Assembly: GCA_018881555.1 (NCBI GenBank) | Contig: JACAXG010000168.1 | Location: forward strand, 1,023,727 to 1,087,726 | Origin: Amblyornis subalaris | Taxonomy: Eukaryota; Chordata; Aves; Passeriformes; Ptilonorhynchidae | Direction of reading: 5' to 3' | DNA: 64,000 bases | Part shown: piece after piece, positions 12,401 to 24,400 of the stretch | Layout: the number at the start of each line of letters is the position of its first letter | Position numbering within the stretch: the stretch's first letter is position 1 | Made by a program: the position numbers and the translations under genes | Notes under the pieces: model-generated | Database searches by the model: none | Seen by the model: only the letters and a program-made list of their open reading frames with translations | Told to the model about the DNA's origin: nothing

Positions 12401-15400
12401 GGATGGGGCAGCCACAGCTTCTCTGGGCAATCCCATCTGGCTGATGGGAGCACCTGGAACCACCTGGCCTTGGCTTCAGGCTGTAAATGCAGAAGGTCTG
12501 AAACCAACACCTNAACCACCTCTTTGGTTTTTAACAGGCTTGTCGGGGACCCCACGGGGCAGACACAAACCCAGGCCACAAGAAAGCATCTGGAGTAGTG
12601 TTTAAGTCTATTCCAAGTATCATTTGTTATTTTTTCTTTTAAACAGATAACTTGGGTTCTTCCAGATCTTCTCCTAAGCAGTTTTCCAGATTCACTCACT
12701 CCCCAGGTTTCCCAGTCCTGCCCCATCCCTGCTGCTCCTGCAGCACTGGTGTGAACGTCAAGGGCAGGTCCGACCCTGCAGCCTTGAGGCTGCCACAAAC
12801 ACCTNATGATGCTTTCACTTTTAAAACACTAATCAAAGGTTTCCATGGGAACCTGCAGGAGCGGGAAGAAAATGGGAAATTATAGGTCAGCTCTATCACT
12901 GAAAGGAAAAAAAATTATCCCATTCCTTCGCCCTCGCAAAGTTTCAAGGTAACCCAGAAATATTGATTCATCAGGGTGCATGAAGGCAGAAAATATGNCC
13001 CAGAGTAGTCATTTGTTGAGCAAAGAAATCACTTTTAGTGCTTTAATGCCAGGTTTGCTCTGAAACCACGTGAGGAGCTTCACCTCCACTCTGCCTCCTG
13101 GACAGCTGAATCCCATTCCAGGCCATAAAAGCAACACGATATTCCCAGTAGTAAATGGGTTCCTGGTGCTAGGCCTGGGGGCTGGCTGGGAAGCTCCCTT
13201 CCCTCATCCCTCCCCCCCTCTTTCCCCACTCCCATCCCACTCGGTCACTCAGCCCCCGGGTCACTCACACACAGGTTTCCAGTTGCCAACCAGATATGAC
13301 TCAACACCACACACACACAAGGAAACTTTTCCACCACTATTAACTTTCAGAGGAAGTGGAAAAAGGAGAGAAAAACACATCAGTCATAAACGTACTTTGC
13401 CAAGTGGTTCATGAGCAAGTGCAGCATCTGCCTGTTTTTCTCCGGGAGCCGATGAACGAGGCTGTGGATCTCCGACACCCTGGACTCCTGATTCTCCAGT
13501 TCTGCATGGGGAATAGAAGATCATTTATCTCCACATTAGGGGGTTGTTATGGGAAGAGGCCTAACTCTGACAGACATCCCAGGGAGCGGCTCCATCCCAC
13601 ACCCAGGCACGCCGCGGATGTTCTCCATGGCACTGTTCCTTCCTGCCAGTTGTTTCCAAAGGAAGATGCTCAGTGGGCTGAAACCGTGAGCTGAGAGCAG
13701 ATGCCATGTGAACAGCAGTGGTGAGCAGGGCAGGGCTGGCTGTAACCGCAGTGATTCCAGCAATGGGAATATGGGCACATTCCCATGTTCAGTGTGCTCA
13801 GTGCAGGCCAGGCTGGAGTAGCTGGTGCTCCGCAGGCTGGTGGGGGCCAGGGGTGCTAAGTGGCAGCTGCTGAAGGAGGCCAGCACTGCCACGGCCACGG
13901 ACCATGGGGCCCTCCTAACATCCCGCTCCCATATCCACAGGCTGCACAGCTGCTGACGGAAAATTCCCTGCTCCCAGCAAAGCCCCCTCCCCCGGGCAGC
14001 ACAAGGAACATGGCACAGACATCTGAACCACCAGTGAGCCCCCCAAACACCGTGGGTGTTGTTTAACCGCAGCCTCCCTGGTGCTGGCAGCCGACGGCCG
14101 CAACACCGGGAGCCGCCGCCAGCTCCGCGCTCCTGGCACCATCTGCGCTTCCTCTGCATCTGGTCACCTCCCAGACAACAACCTGCCCCAGCTCCCAGCC
14201 CTGCTCTGCTTCCCAGGACGGGAGCCCAGCAGGTCGGCAGGCAGGCAGCAGGGCAGGGGGGAGTGCAGGAACTTGCAAATGAGGCTCCTCTTCGGGAGCG
14301 GGGCCATGAACATCACCAAACTCACTCGCTGCTTTGATGAAGCTCCTTTGAAACTGGTACATCATGAGGGGCCCTGGGAGCATTCTGGAAGATAAAAAGG
14401 AAACAGGCACAAAACACATCTGAGAAACACAATCCACACAAAGAAAGCTTTGCCCCTACAATAAACTCAGCTCCATTTTGAAAAGCAGAGAATTAAGCAA
14501 CGACAACTCTAATTTACTCCCCCCATCATAAGGAATAAGATCTATGCATGGACCTTTGATTTATTCATCACTAAACTAATCTTTAATTTTAGCATTCCTT
14601 CAGTAACACAGTCTCAGTGCGTTACTGAGCCCCTGATTTCCAAGTAAGTTTGAAAATAAATTTAAAAGACAAACAAGCCTACTTGCAAAACTTTCCCAAC
14701 CCCCATTCCCATTGTCCCCTCCCACTGCTGCATCCTTCAGAGGGACACACTGGTGCTGCCCACATTCCTCTTTGCTTTGCCAACAGTTCAAACTCCAGAG
14801 CAAAGGTTGCCAATCATGCAAAATTCTGTGATCTTCTAGGCTGACATCCACCAAGCTAATTACACTTATCACCCTAATTGGATTTAGCCTCTCTCTTGTG
14901 CTCCCTCACTCTCTCCAACACAATCCAGCACACAACAGTCACTGAGAGCAAGGAGCTGCGGTCACAACAGGTAGAAGCACGTTGTGGATAATGAGATGCT
15001 GCTGCCTGCCAACACCCAATCCTGTTGGGAAGATCCCCAGGATGATACTGGATCGACTGACACACAGAAATTATAACTACAATAAAGCTCAGCACCAGCT
15101 CTGGAAAAGCTCTACAGCCCCTGCCCTTACAGAGCACTGCCCTTTCTGCCATGCACTCAGAAGGTGGAAGTTGACCAGGAAAAGCTTAAATCAAGGCAGA
15201 GGATGCAAGAATGAGCTTTTAAAATCGTGTTTGTATAATATGTGCATCTGTCAGAGCTGAGCATTTTCCCCAGGTCCTATTCAAACATGCTGGAAAGTCA
15301 GGGCATAGCCAGAATAAATTCCCTAGGAGCAGTTTCTGCTCTGTTTCTATCAAAGTGCTGTGGTTAAGGGTCTGCAATAACGGGCAGTAACATCTCCGAC

Positions 15401-18400
15401 CCCCACCAAAACCCTCCTGAAGGCAGGTGAGGCTTTTCTCCTTACCTTAGATATGTTTTCAGTGCACTAGTAATGGTCTTGATCTCCCACTCTGCACAGA
15501 TCTCTGTGTCTGTCTCTGTGGCTGTTTTGGGATCTATGGAAAAAGACGAAAAGGAAATAGCTGAAGCAAACTGAAGACAATTCCAGTTTGTGCTAACTCA
15601 GCTGTGTGAGTGACCATCACATCCCATTTTATTTGCTCTCCCCAGCTCAGTGGCCACAGACATGTCTGCAGGGGGGTGGGTTCATCACCCAGGCAAGGCC
15701 AAACTCACTGGCATGGGACGAGAGAAAGAAAACGGAATCATCCATCCCGAGCAAGGACGTGGCAGTGTGNCTGGAGCGTGCCAGGACACAGGGCACAGCA
15801 GCCCATGGTGCTCAGTGACAGCGGTGACAGCCGGGCACAGGAATGACACGGACCCAGGCAAACAGGGACCCTCTTCCTGCCGACATCCAGCACCATCCTG
15901 CAGCCACCTCCCCACCCAGCTCTTGGCTAATTACAGCCCGTCACCTGCACACCATCAGGCCAGTGGGAAGCAGCCTGGACGTGGACACCTCGGGCACAGC
16001 ACCGAGTCCCAGACGGCAACGGCTCCGAGCCGAGCCCAGGAGCACCAAACCAAGCCCAGGAGCACCAAACCGAGCCCAGGAGCACCAAACTGAGCCCAGG
16101 AGCACCAAGCCAGCCATGGAAAAGAAAGGCATGGACATGCCCCATCTGCTGATCTTTCCTGCCTGGATGCTGCTCTACCAATGCTCCTTGCTAACTCCAT
16201 CCTGGAAACACAGCCAGGATCCTGCTCCTATCAAAATCCCAGGGAAGCCTCTGTGGGGCCGCCAGGAGACACGGCTGGCTGAGGGTCCCACCAGTGCTGA
16301 GTGTCCCTGGGGAGCAGCACAGGCACCAAGGCTCTCACTGTCCCCAAGGCCCAGGGTGACACAGCCACAGCTGCTCACACCATCTGCTCCCATGGGCTCA
16401 GCTCAGGGGTATTTTTGCCTTTTCACAGACACAAATAATGCACTTTTGAATTTTAAAGCCCGACGTAGGCATTGGGCAATTTTCAACCTACGTAAAAGAA
16501 TTCCCTGAATAGAGTTTGGCTTTCCCTTGGGGCAAAGGGTTTATTTTAATTAAAAAAACATCAAGAGGTGCACTTGGAAAAGTAAACGCATAAGATAAGT
16601 ATATTCACACAAAGATCATGTGTGTCTCAGGAATCACACAAATGAACTCCATCCTCCCATGTCAATGCCCAGAAAACTTCCTACGGCACTGCCTTTACAA
16701 GAAGAGAATTTTAATGGAGTCGAGATAAGCTTGGCATAGTAAAAAAAACAAACAAAACCCCCCAGAAGTTCCACCTTTTTAAAAAAAAAACCTTTTTAAC
16801 CAAAGTAGAACAAACAACTCCAGACTCTGTGTCTTTGCAAAAGCTCACCCAGCAGTTTCCAGGCAGGATCATGGAACACGAGGTGAAATTCCGCAGTCGG
16901 TCCCATGAAAAGGCTCAGAGCAGTTAATCAGCTCCCCCGACCTTCAAATTTACGAGTTTGCAAAAAGTCCCCACCGTGGGATCCAGCTGCAGCATCTGCT
17001 TCCCCAGGCAGCGATGCTGCAGCCAGCGCCGCACCAGCCCTGCCTCCCACAAGGACACATTCCACACGACTGGGGTCAGCGNGGAACTGGGGGCTGGAAA
17101 AGCACCCACAAAGTCAGCATTAACCCTGGAGCTGCTTTTTGCTGCCAATCACTGATCTGATGTCTCTCATTAATTTCTCCAGGGGGAGGGGAACAACCTG
17201 GGGAACTGCTTCATCACCCAATCGTGATTATCATTGAGAGACTTCCAAAACACTCCCGAGGATCTCACAGGAATCCCACCCCAGCCCCTACGGCACACAC
17301 AGCAAAGGAGCAAGAGCACATCAGATGCTGTAGCTCACCTCAGTGCTGAGTTTAGAGCCTCTGGGACCCCTGCACTGTCACAATAAACCCTTTCACGGGA
17401 GCTCCCACTGATGAAACTTTGGTTATCTGTCGGGTTTTGTCCCCATTTTCACAGCACATGGTGCCAGTGAAGGCTGGGGAGATGATCTGCCCCCCACCAG
17501 CGTTGGGAGCACCCCCCCACTGCTTCACCTCGTCCAGACCCTGACAAGATCTGCCCTGAAACCCAACNCACGGGCTGGGGCTGCCCTGACCCGGCTGCTG
17601 CCCACTGGGAGCCAGTGCCCCGTGGTCACCACGCTGACCTCCTGCAGGGACACCTCGTGCCAAAGCCCTTCCTGGCAGTGTCACTGATACCAGCTCAGGG
17701 AAACTCGATCTTTTTGCCATTTAAACTGTATGTGAAGCATCAATGCTGCCCACATTCATTTCTAAATATAAGGGAAACCTGACAGTGTAAGCACAATTTG
17801 GCTCCTCCATTCACGAGGAGCCCCGAGGGCAGCGAGAACAGATGGGGTTTGACAAGGGACACGTTTCCGTGTGACACTGACTTCACAGACAGCCCAAACA
17901 CCAGGGCTCATGAAGATTTAATCCCCCACAATTTCCAGAAATTATTGAGTCACAGGTTTGCAAGGCATCCCAAAGACTGACAGCAAGGGGGATTCCCAAA
18001 GCGGGTCCCTCTCCCAGCCCTGACTTGCCTCCATCAGGGCTGCCAGCACCAACAACCAACGAGGACACGCCNGGACAAAGGAAAAGCACCAGCGATTTAT
18101 CACGGCCTGATGAGACACGAGGGCGACAGCTGAGTGGCTGCAGCCGCTGAGCAGATAATGGATGCTGGACGGTGGCCAAAGCCGAACCCCTCCCAGCTCC
18201 GCAGAGCTCTTCACCCAGGCGGGTTTTGCCATCTGTCACGGCCCCGGGACTGACACCAGGACTGACACCCTTGTGAGAAGAGAACGGGGTCCATCGCTCT
18301 GCCACCGGTGGGATGAGGCACAGCGGGGACGAGCATCACCTTAGGACCTGCCTGTGGATCTGCCAGGACCTCCCCTGGGCACCAACCCCAGCCTGTTTTT

Positions 18401-21400
18401 ATCAGCAGTGCCCTTCCATGGGTGCTCTGACCGTGCCCACCGCGTGTGCCACGGGACAGTGCTGGCTCCCNGCAGACCTGGGGGCCACAGGACACCTTCA
18501 CGTGTTCCCCAGGCGGTGCCAAGCCTCTCTAATAACAGCATCAGCCACCAGCTCTCGTGACTGCAGTGAACTTTCCAAACGCCAGAGCAAAGAGGTGCCT
18601 GCACTCGGATTTAGAGCTGTGCCCTTCTGCTCCAATCACCCCGGATTATCAATTTTCCACAGGTTAACACTGACAGCTCTAACAGCCACCATGGGCTTTG
18701 CTCAGTGAACACCTTAACAGTGGGAAAAGAAGAGGGGGCTGGAAAAGAAGAAGGAAAAGGTGTTGAAAAAGAAACACAACAGATGACAACTTTCTGCAAG
18801 GAGAAATATGCAGAGAAAGGAGCACTGGAGTTTCATGAGGGCAAGGAGAAGGAAGTCATGTAGCACAGGAAAGACAATAAGAGAAGGAGGAAGAAGACCT
18901 GAAATGTCACTTATTTCCCCCAAGGAGTAACAAACATTCACTAGGGCACTAACAAATGATTAAGCATTTGTTTCCCTATTCCTATTACACTCATGGTTTT
19001 GCCAAGTCTGAGCAGCATCAGACAGGACTGGCCGAGGGCAGCTGCCCTGCTCCAGCCCAGCTCTGTTCTCTCTTCCACTGCGTGTCTCAGGACAGACCGC
19101 TCCAGGGCTGCAGCTGCGGGATGGAAATGCTGCCTGTGAGGTCAGGGGCTGAAATGGTTCTGTCCCACACAGCCAGGGCCAACTTCTGCTGTGGCGAGAC
19201 CCCACAGCTTTTCTCTACAGAGCATCCAGAACCGCAGGATCCAATGCCTCAGCCACGAGGCAAACGCATGCTGGAAAACTCTGGGCAAGACTGTGATAAA
19301 CAGGCACAAGAAGGTCCATGGGGAAAGCAGAAACAGCCACAGGCAGCANGCAACATCCAGGAGAAGATCATTTCAAAGGGTGCTGGGAGCAAGGGGGCAA
19401 GTAGGAGATGAAAAGCCAAAGCTTTCAGCTATTTCTTTGAAGATTTTGGTTTGCATNTGGGAAGGCTGCCAGAGCTCAGAGTGCATGTGAGCAGGACACC
19501 AGTGACTGCACCAGGACCTGGTGAAGCAAGGTCCTACACGAGTCCTACCTTCGGACCTGCCCACGGTGCCTGGGACCTCCCAGCCTCCACCAGCACGTGG
19601 TCCTAAGGGCACAGTCACCACCATTAGGGACCCCGACAAGAGCCTCTGCTTCTGGCTGGCAAGACTTCAAAGCAGCACAATCTACTTGCCTTTAACAAAA
19701 TTCCNGATACTTACCCATTAATATATTCAGCAGCTTTTGAACTCTGGAGTTTACCCCGACGATCCGGTAGAGCCCCTGCTCATTGATCCCTAGGAAAAAC
19801 AAGGAGCTTACTAGGAGAAAGTCACAAGAGCTGCTAATATTTCTTTCGCTTCTTTGGCTTCTTGAATAGCAAAGCCAATGAAATCTCACCAATTACACAC
19901 AAAGCTATAGAAGATGGTAAACTTGGGTTTGATATCAAGGTTTTCACATATCCATTAGAAGTGTTACCCCCAGTTAGCTCAGGAATAAAGATCTAAGGAC
20001 ACTTTTCCTCCTTCCCACAACCATGGGGGCCCCACGGAAGACCTGCACTTAACAGGGGCAGTTTGGGAAAATTTTACTGNGTCAGGTTCTTCAGGTTGAG
20101 GTCTGAGCCTTTTGCATTTCATTTCCCCGTGCAGGGCTGGGATGCTCACAAGAATCACATCTGCATACAGGGAGATTCACGAGACGTTTTGGGGAAGGAA
20201 TCCCACGTGAGAGGATGTGCTTGGCAGCATTCCGGCAGGAAGAATGCTCAAGTGAACCCCCCACTTTGGTCCTGTCCCCCCTTTTGCACAGCCAGCGTGT
20301 CATTTCCTAACCATGCCCCATGTCTGTGAGTCCCTGCTGGCCCAGCCGTGGGGCAAACGTGTCTCGGCAACGGCATCGGCCCCAGCACGTTACGGGTCCA
20401 TCTGATGTGGGTCCAAGGGTTAATGAATCATTGTTGTCCGTGAAAAGAGCAGGAAAGCAACTGCTCCGCTGCCAACAGCTGCCCCAGCCCGAGAGCTGCC
20501 CTACCTCTTGTTTCCACGGCGTGGATGCACTTCTTGATGATGCTGAAGCCGATACTGTCCAGCTGGGCAGCTGCAGGGGAAGGGAAGAGAGCAGTGGTGA
20601 GCAGCTGGCAGGGCAGGGCCTCACACAGAGCACCAGGCTCCTCCTGAATCCCTGCCATCCCAGCAATGCTGCACCACTGCCCAGACAAGGCAGGAGGAGG
20701 AGATAAATGAGGGCAGAAAAACACAAGTACAGCAGTTTGTACCAGCTGTAACCCAGGCAAGCACAGACACTGATCATTCCAGCCTCCACGTCCCTCTGAA
20801 CCAGGCCCTTCGTGCCTGCCCTGGGCTCTGCCAGGCATTTACCTGTGCAGATGGCCAAAAGTTGATTTAGGATCAAGGTGAGATAACCTAAACTNGTCTG
20901 GAAAGTTGACAACAAGCTGCTTGGAAAAAAAATGAAATCATACATTTTTGACACAACAAATCCTTGAAAATGGCACACAAGGAGGCTTGCATGATGTGTC
21001 CCAGGGAATTCCTATAAATCCTTTCAGCTCTGCACACAGCTAACCAAGCTATCCATGGGCTGCACAGCATCCAAACCAAACTGTTCTTTGATTCCATGAA
21101 AGTGTAGAGGTAAAACCATCACCTGAAGAGGAGAGACCTGACAGCATGTGGCAGGGGAAGAGCAACAGGAACNGGGAGATGGAAATGAATTTTGAGTGAA
21201 ATCTCTGTCTGAAACACCTCCTGTGCCCAGTGGGAGGGGACCCATCCCTGGGGAGCCTGTCAGGGTTGACCCTGGCCCCCCACCCTGCCTGCACCCCCAC
21301 GCAGCCACTCCTGTCCCCAGAAGGGCAAAGTCCATCAGAACAACATTGTCTGGTGAGCCCCACACTCAGCCTCACCCAGCACAGATGTGCATGGATCAAG

Positions 21401-24400
21401 TTCTGTTATTAGCACAAATGAAATATTTATTTGGTGCAAATTAGGACGTCCCAAAGGCAGCTGCCTCTGCCCGAGAGTGAGAGCTAAAACATGGGAGTTA
21501 ATGGGATGTACAACTCAATTCCCTCCTGTCAACGCAGGTTTTCACTTCTAATTTCAAGGAATTACTAATACAGGGATTTAAACACCTGCTGGAAGAGTTC
21601 ATCCCACAGACAGCTTTCCACCACTGCCTGGAAAACACTGCCCACAGACAGCCCACAGACAGATATTTGTTATGGAAAATTACTTCCTCCCTACAGAAAA
21701 GTTCAGGAAACCTTCCACAGGGCAGGAGCCCCACAGAGAATGGTGGGCAAAGTCACCCCGGGCTCAGACTCCAAGGAGTGCCATGCTGGGAGAGACACAA
21801 CTCACTCAGTGGAGAGCAGGCAGGAAGGGATTGGAGCCCAGGCTGGCAGTGCCCTCAGAGCCGGGCACGTGCAGCTTCCCTCCTCTGCAGTGCCCTGCTC
21901 CCCCGCTCCTTCACACTCAGACCCAGGAGCAGCTGCCAGCTCATGGCCGCAGGGAGCAGCCCCTTCCTAATCCCTTGTTTGAGTTCTGTGCTGGGGGTGG
22001 GTTTTGTCTCATGAATGGCACAAGGACTCAAAACAGTGCAAAGTAAAACAGCTCTATTATATTTTTCTGGGCAAGCAGGCTGAAGTGCCGAGCCAACACA
22101 AGCACACGAGCTGCAGGACGCCTGTGCCACAGGATGTGAGGATAATCCAGAAGCTGCAGGGCCCTTTGCTGGGCACCCACAGGGCTCCCAGCACCTCTGT
22201 CCAAGCACGGATGNAGCATAAACCCAACGTGCCATCCATCAGCAGGGCATGGCTGCCATTCCCAGGCACTGATAAACACAAGGGTACCTGAGAAGCCCAA
22301 AACCACAGTGTGGAAACTCTCTTGCTCCAGCAAACCCAGTTCAGCAGGTCTGATCAGCCTTGGCTTGGCACTGGTATGAGCCTGACCTTTGGGTATCCCT
22401 GGGTGGTGCTGTCAGTTTGGATCACTGCTTCAGGCTCTCTGCCACGCACTGGAAGTGCCAACCCGTCCCACAGACCAGCAGTTTTCCATTAGTCCCTTGC
22501 ATGTTTGGACTTGAGCAGGAGACACCGACAACCCCCAAACCCAGGCTGGACGGAGCTTGGAGCTACCTGGGATAGGGGAAGGTGTCCCTGCCCATGGCAG
22601 GGGGTGGAACTGGATGAGCTTTAAGGTCCCTGCCAACCCAACCCATTCTATGATTCCATGATTCTATAACCCTGCAGAGCCCACCGCCCCATGGCCAGGC
22701 AGGGCTGGGATCCCACCTCCCTGCAGGAATAGCAGGAGGAGGAAACCCAGCAGTCCTTCTGGATGGAGTGACCTGGCATAATCCCCCTAAGCAGATGAAT
22801 AAGCTCTTCCACTCATTGTCAAGCTCTGGACCAGGAAAGGTCAGGGATTTATTTGCAGTAGTTATATCCAGAAATAATATCTGATTAAATAGCCAAAGTG
22901 CCTTTATTCATCCTTAAATGTAACTTTTAATGAGCACTGTAAAAGCTTGAGTTCCCTCTGTCAGAGCATCTGTTCTTTATCTCAGTCATTTACCAAATGA
23001 TTCAGTTCAGCAATGGTCCAGATCAAAGGTGGATCTGGATCTACTGCTGTCCAGATCACAGAACCATGGAATCATCCACGTTTGAAAAGCCCTTTAAGGT
23101 CATCAAGTCCAACCATTCCCCCAGCACCACCAAGGCCACCACCAACCCACACCCCCAAGAGCCACATCCACACGTCTGTAAAACCCCTCCAGGAATGGGG
23201 ACTCCACCACTGCCCTGGGCAGCTGTGCCAGGGCTGGAAAGTCCTTCCCATGAAGAAATTTTCCCTAACTTCCAATCTAAACTGTCCCTGCCTGTCTGAG
23301 GACAAGTGAAAGAGCCTCCCTTGAGGCTCCCCTTCCCCAGGGACGGGTGTGAGGCTCAGCTCCAGGCCACAACACGTGTCACAGGCTATTCGTACAGCAG
23401 CAGCATTCCAAGGAGATGCACTATCCAGGCTGCAATCCATCCCAGAAACATTCCACATCAGCAAAGGTGATACACATCACCTGTACCGCAGCTGCTGCCC
23501 ACACACCCCCACACTCATCTGACCTTCAAGTAGCATCACATTCCAAGCGCTGCTGGTCTCATCCCATTCTATTTTTGCCTGGCAGATTATTCCTATTTAA
23601 TCCATTAATTCCTTTCCTTTACGCTGATGTGACACATCAGAGCATCGGGAAGGGGGCAGGAGGGCTGAATCAGCTCTGTCAGCCTGGCTGGCTCCAGCTG
23701 TGTGTCAGTCAGGGCAGGGCAAGGTCAGAGCAGCTCCTCTGCCTCCCCACTACATGTTTCTGCACCATGCAACCATCACTGGTTTGAATTCTTTCAAGAC
23801 TTTTTGGAAAGAAGAGCCAGAGAGGAGGGGAGAAGCAGAGACCAGAGGAATGAGCTTTCAAGTCTTAGCAGAAATGAGTTTTCCAGTCTCTACCTACCAG
23901 TGAGCTGCCAAGATTGAGAAAGGAAGATTGAGGATGACTTTAGGTTAGAGAAATGGAAGAAGATTTTTACAATGAGGGTGGGGAGGCCCTGGCACAGGGT
24001 GCCCAGAGAAGCTGTGGCTGCCCCATCCCTGGAAGTGTCCAATGCCAGATTGGATGGGGCTTGGAGCAACCTGGGATATTGGAAGGTGTCCCTGCCTGTG
24101 GCAGGGGATGGAAGAGATGAGCATTAAGGTCTCTTCTAACACAAACCATTCTGCAATTCCATGACTTTGCGATTGCTGGGGAGGGTCAGGCCACCCAAAG
24201 ACACAGCAGACAGGGCAGCCAAGGGGCTCAAGGTCTTGTGAACAGCTTCTGAAAATAAAGACAACTTTTGATGGGCTCTTGGACTAATGGGGAACTAAGT
24301 GGATGTGGATGAAGGAGAGGGAAATGGTGGGGAGGGAAGAGAAAGGAGGAATTCTGTGCTGTTGCATGCAATAAACACAAATGGCCCAGAGGATTTGTTT

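Larger units (their letters stand above)
474..13395 (-). other. ARHGAP26: ARHGAP26 intron 17 (12.9 kb)
   Basis: Contains CR1 fragments (4680-5132, 7596-7664, 8741-8804, 10403-10582, 12261-12433), a CCCCAT repeat at 2230-2257, an AT-rich repeat at 4086-4215, a CpG cluster at 9300-9545 and AT-rich unique islands at 2560-2800 and 5330-5425. No other gene recognised. Confidence 0.8.

Noticed and set aside
13536..14159. Minus-strand open frame of about 207 codons between exons 16 and 17
   Set aside because: Lies wholly in intron 16, shows no similarity to GRAF-family proteins, and the flanking exons join in frame without it.
24160..24390. Possible polyadenylation signal (gcaataaac, 24369)
   Set aside because: Plus-strand AATAAA-like hexamers occur by chance throughout. 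No gene end is expected here on that strand.
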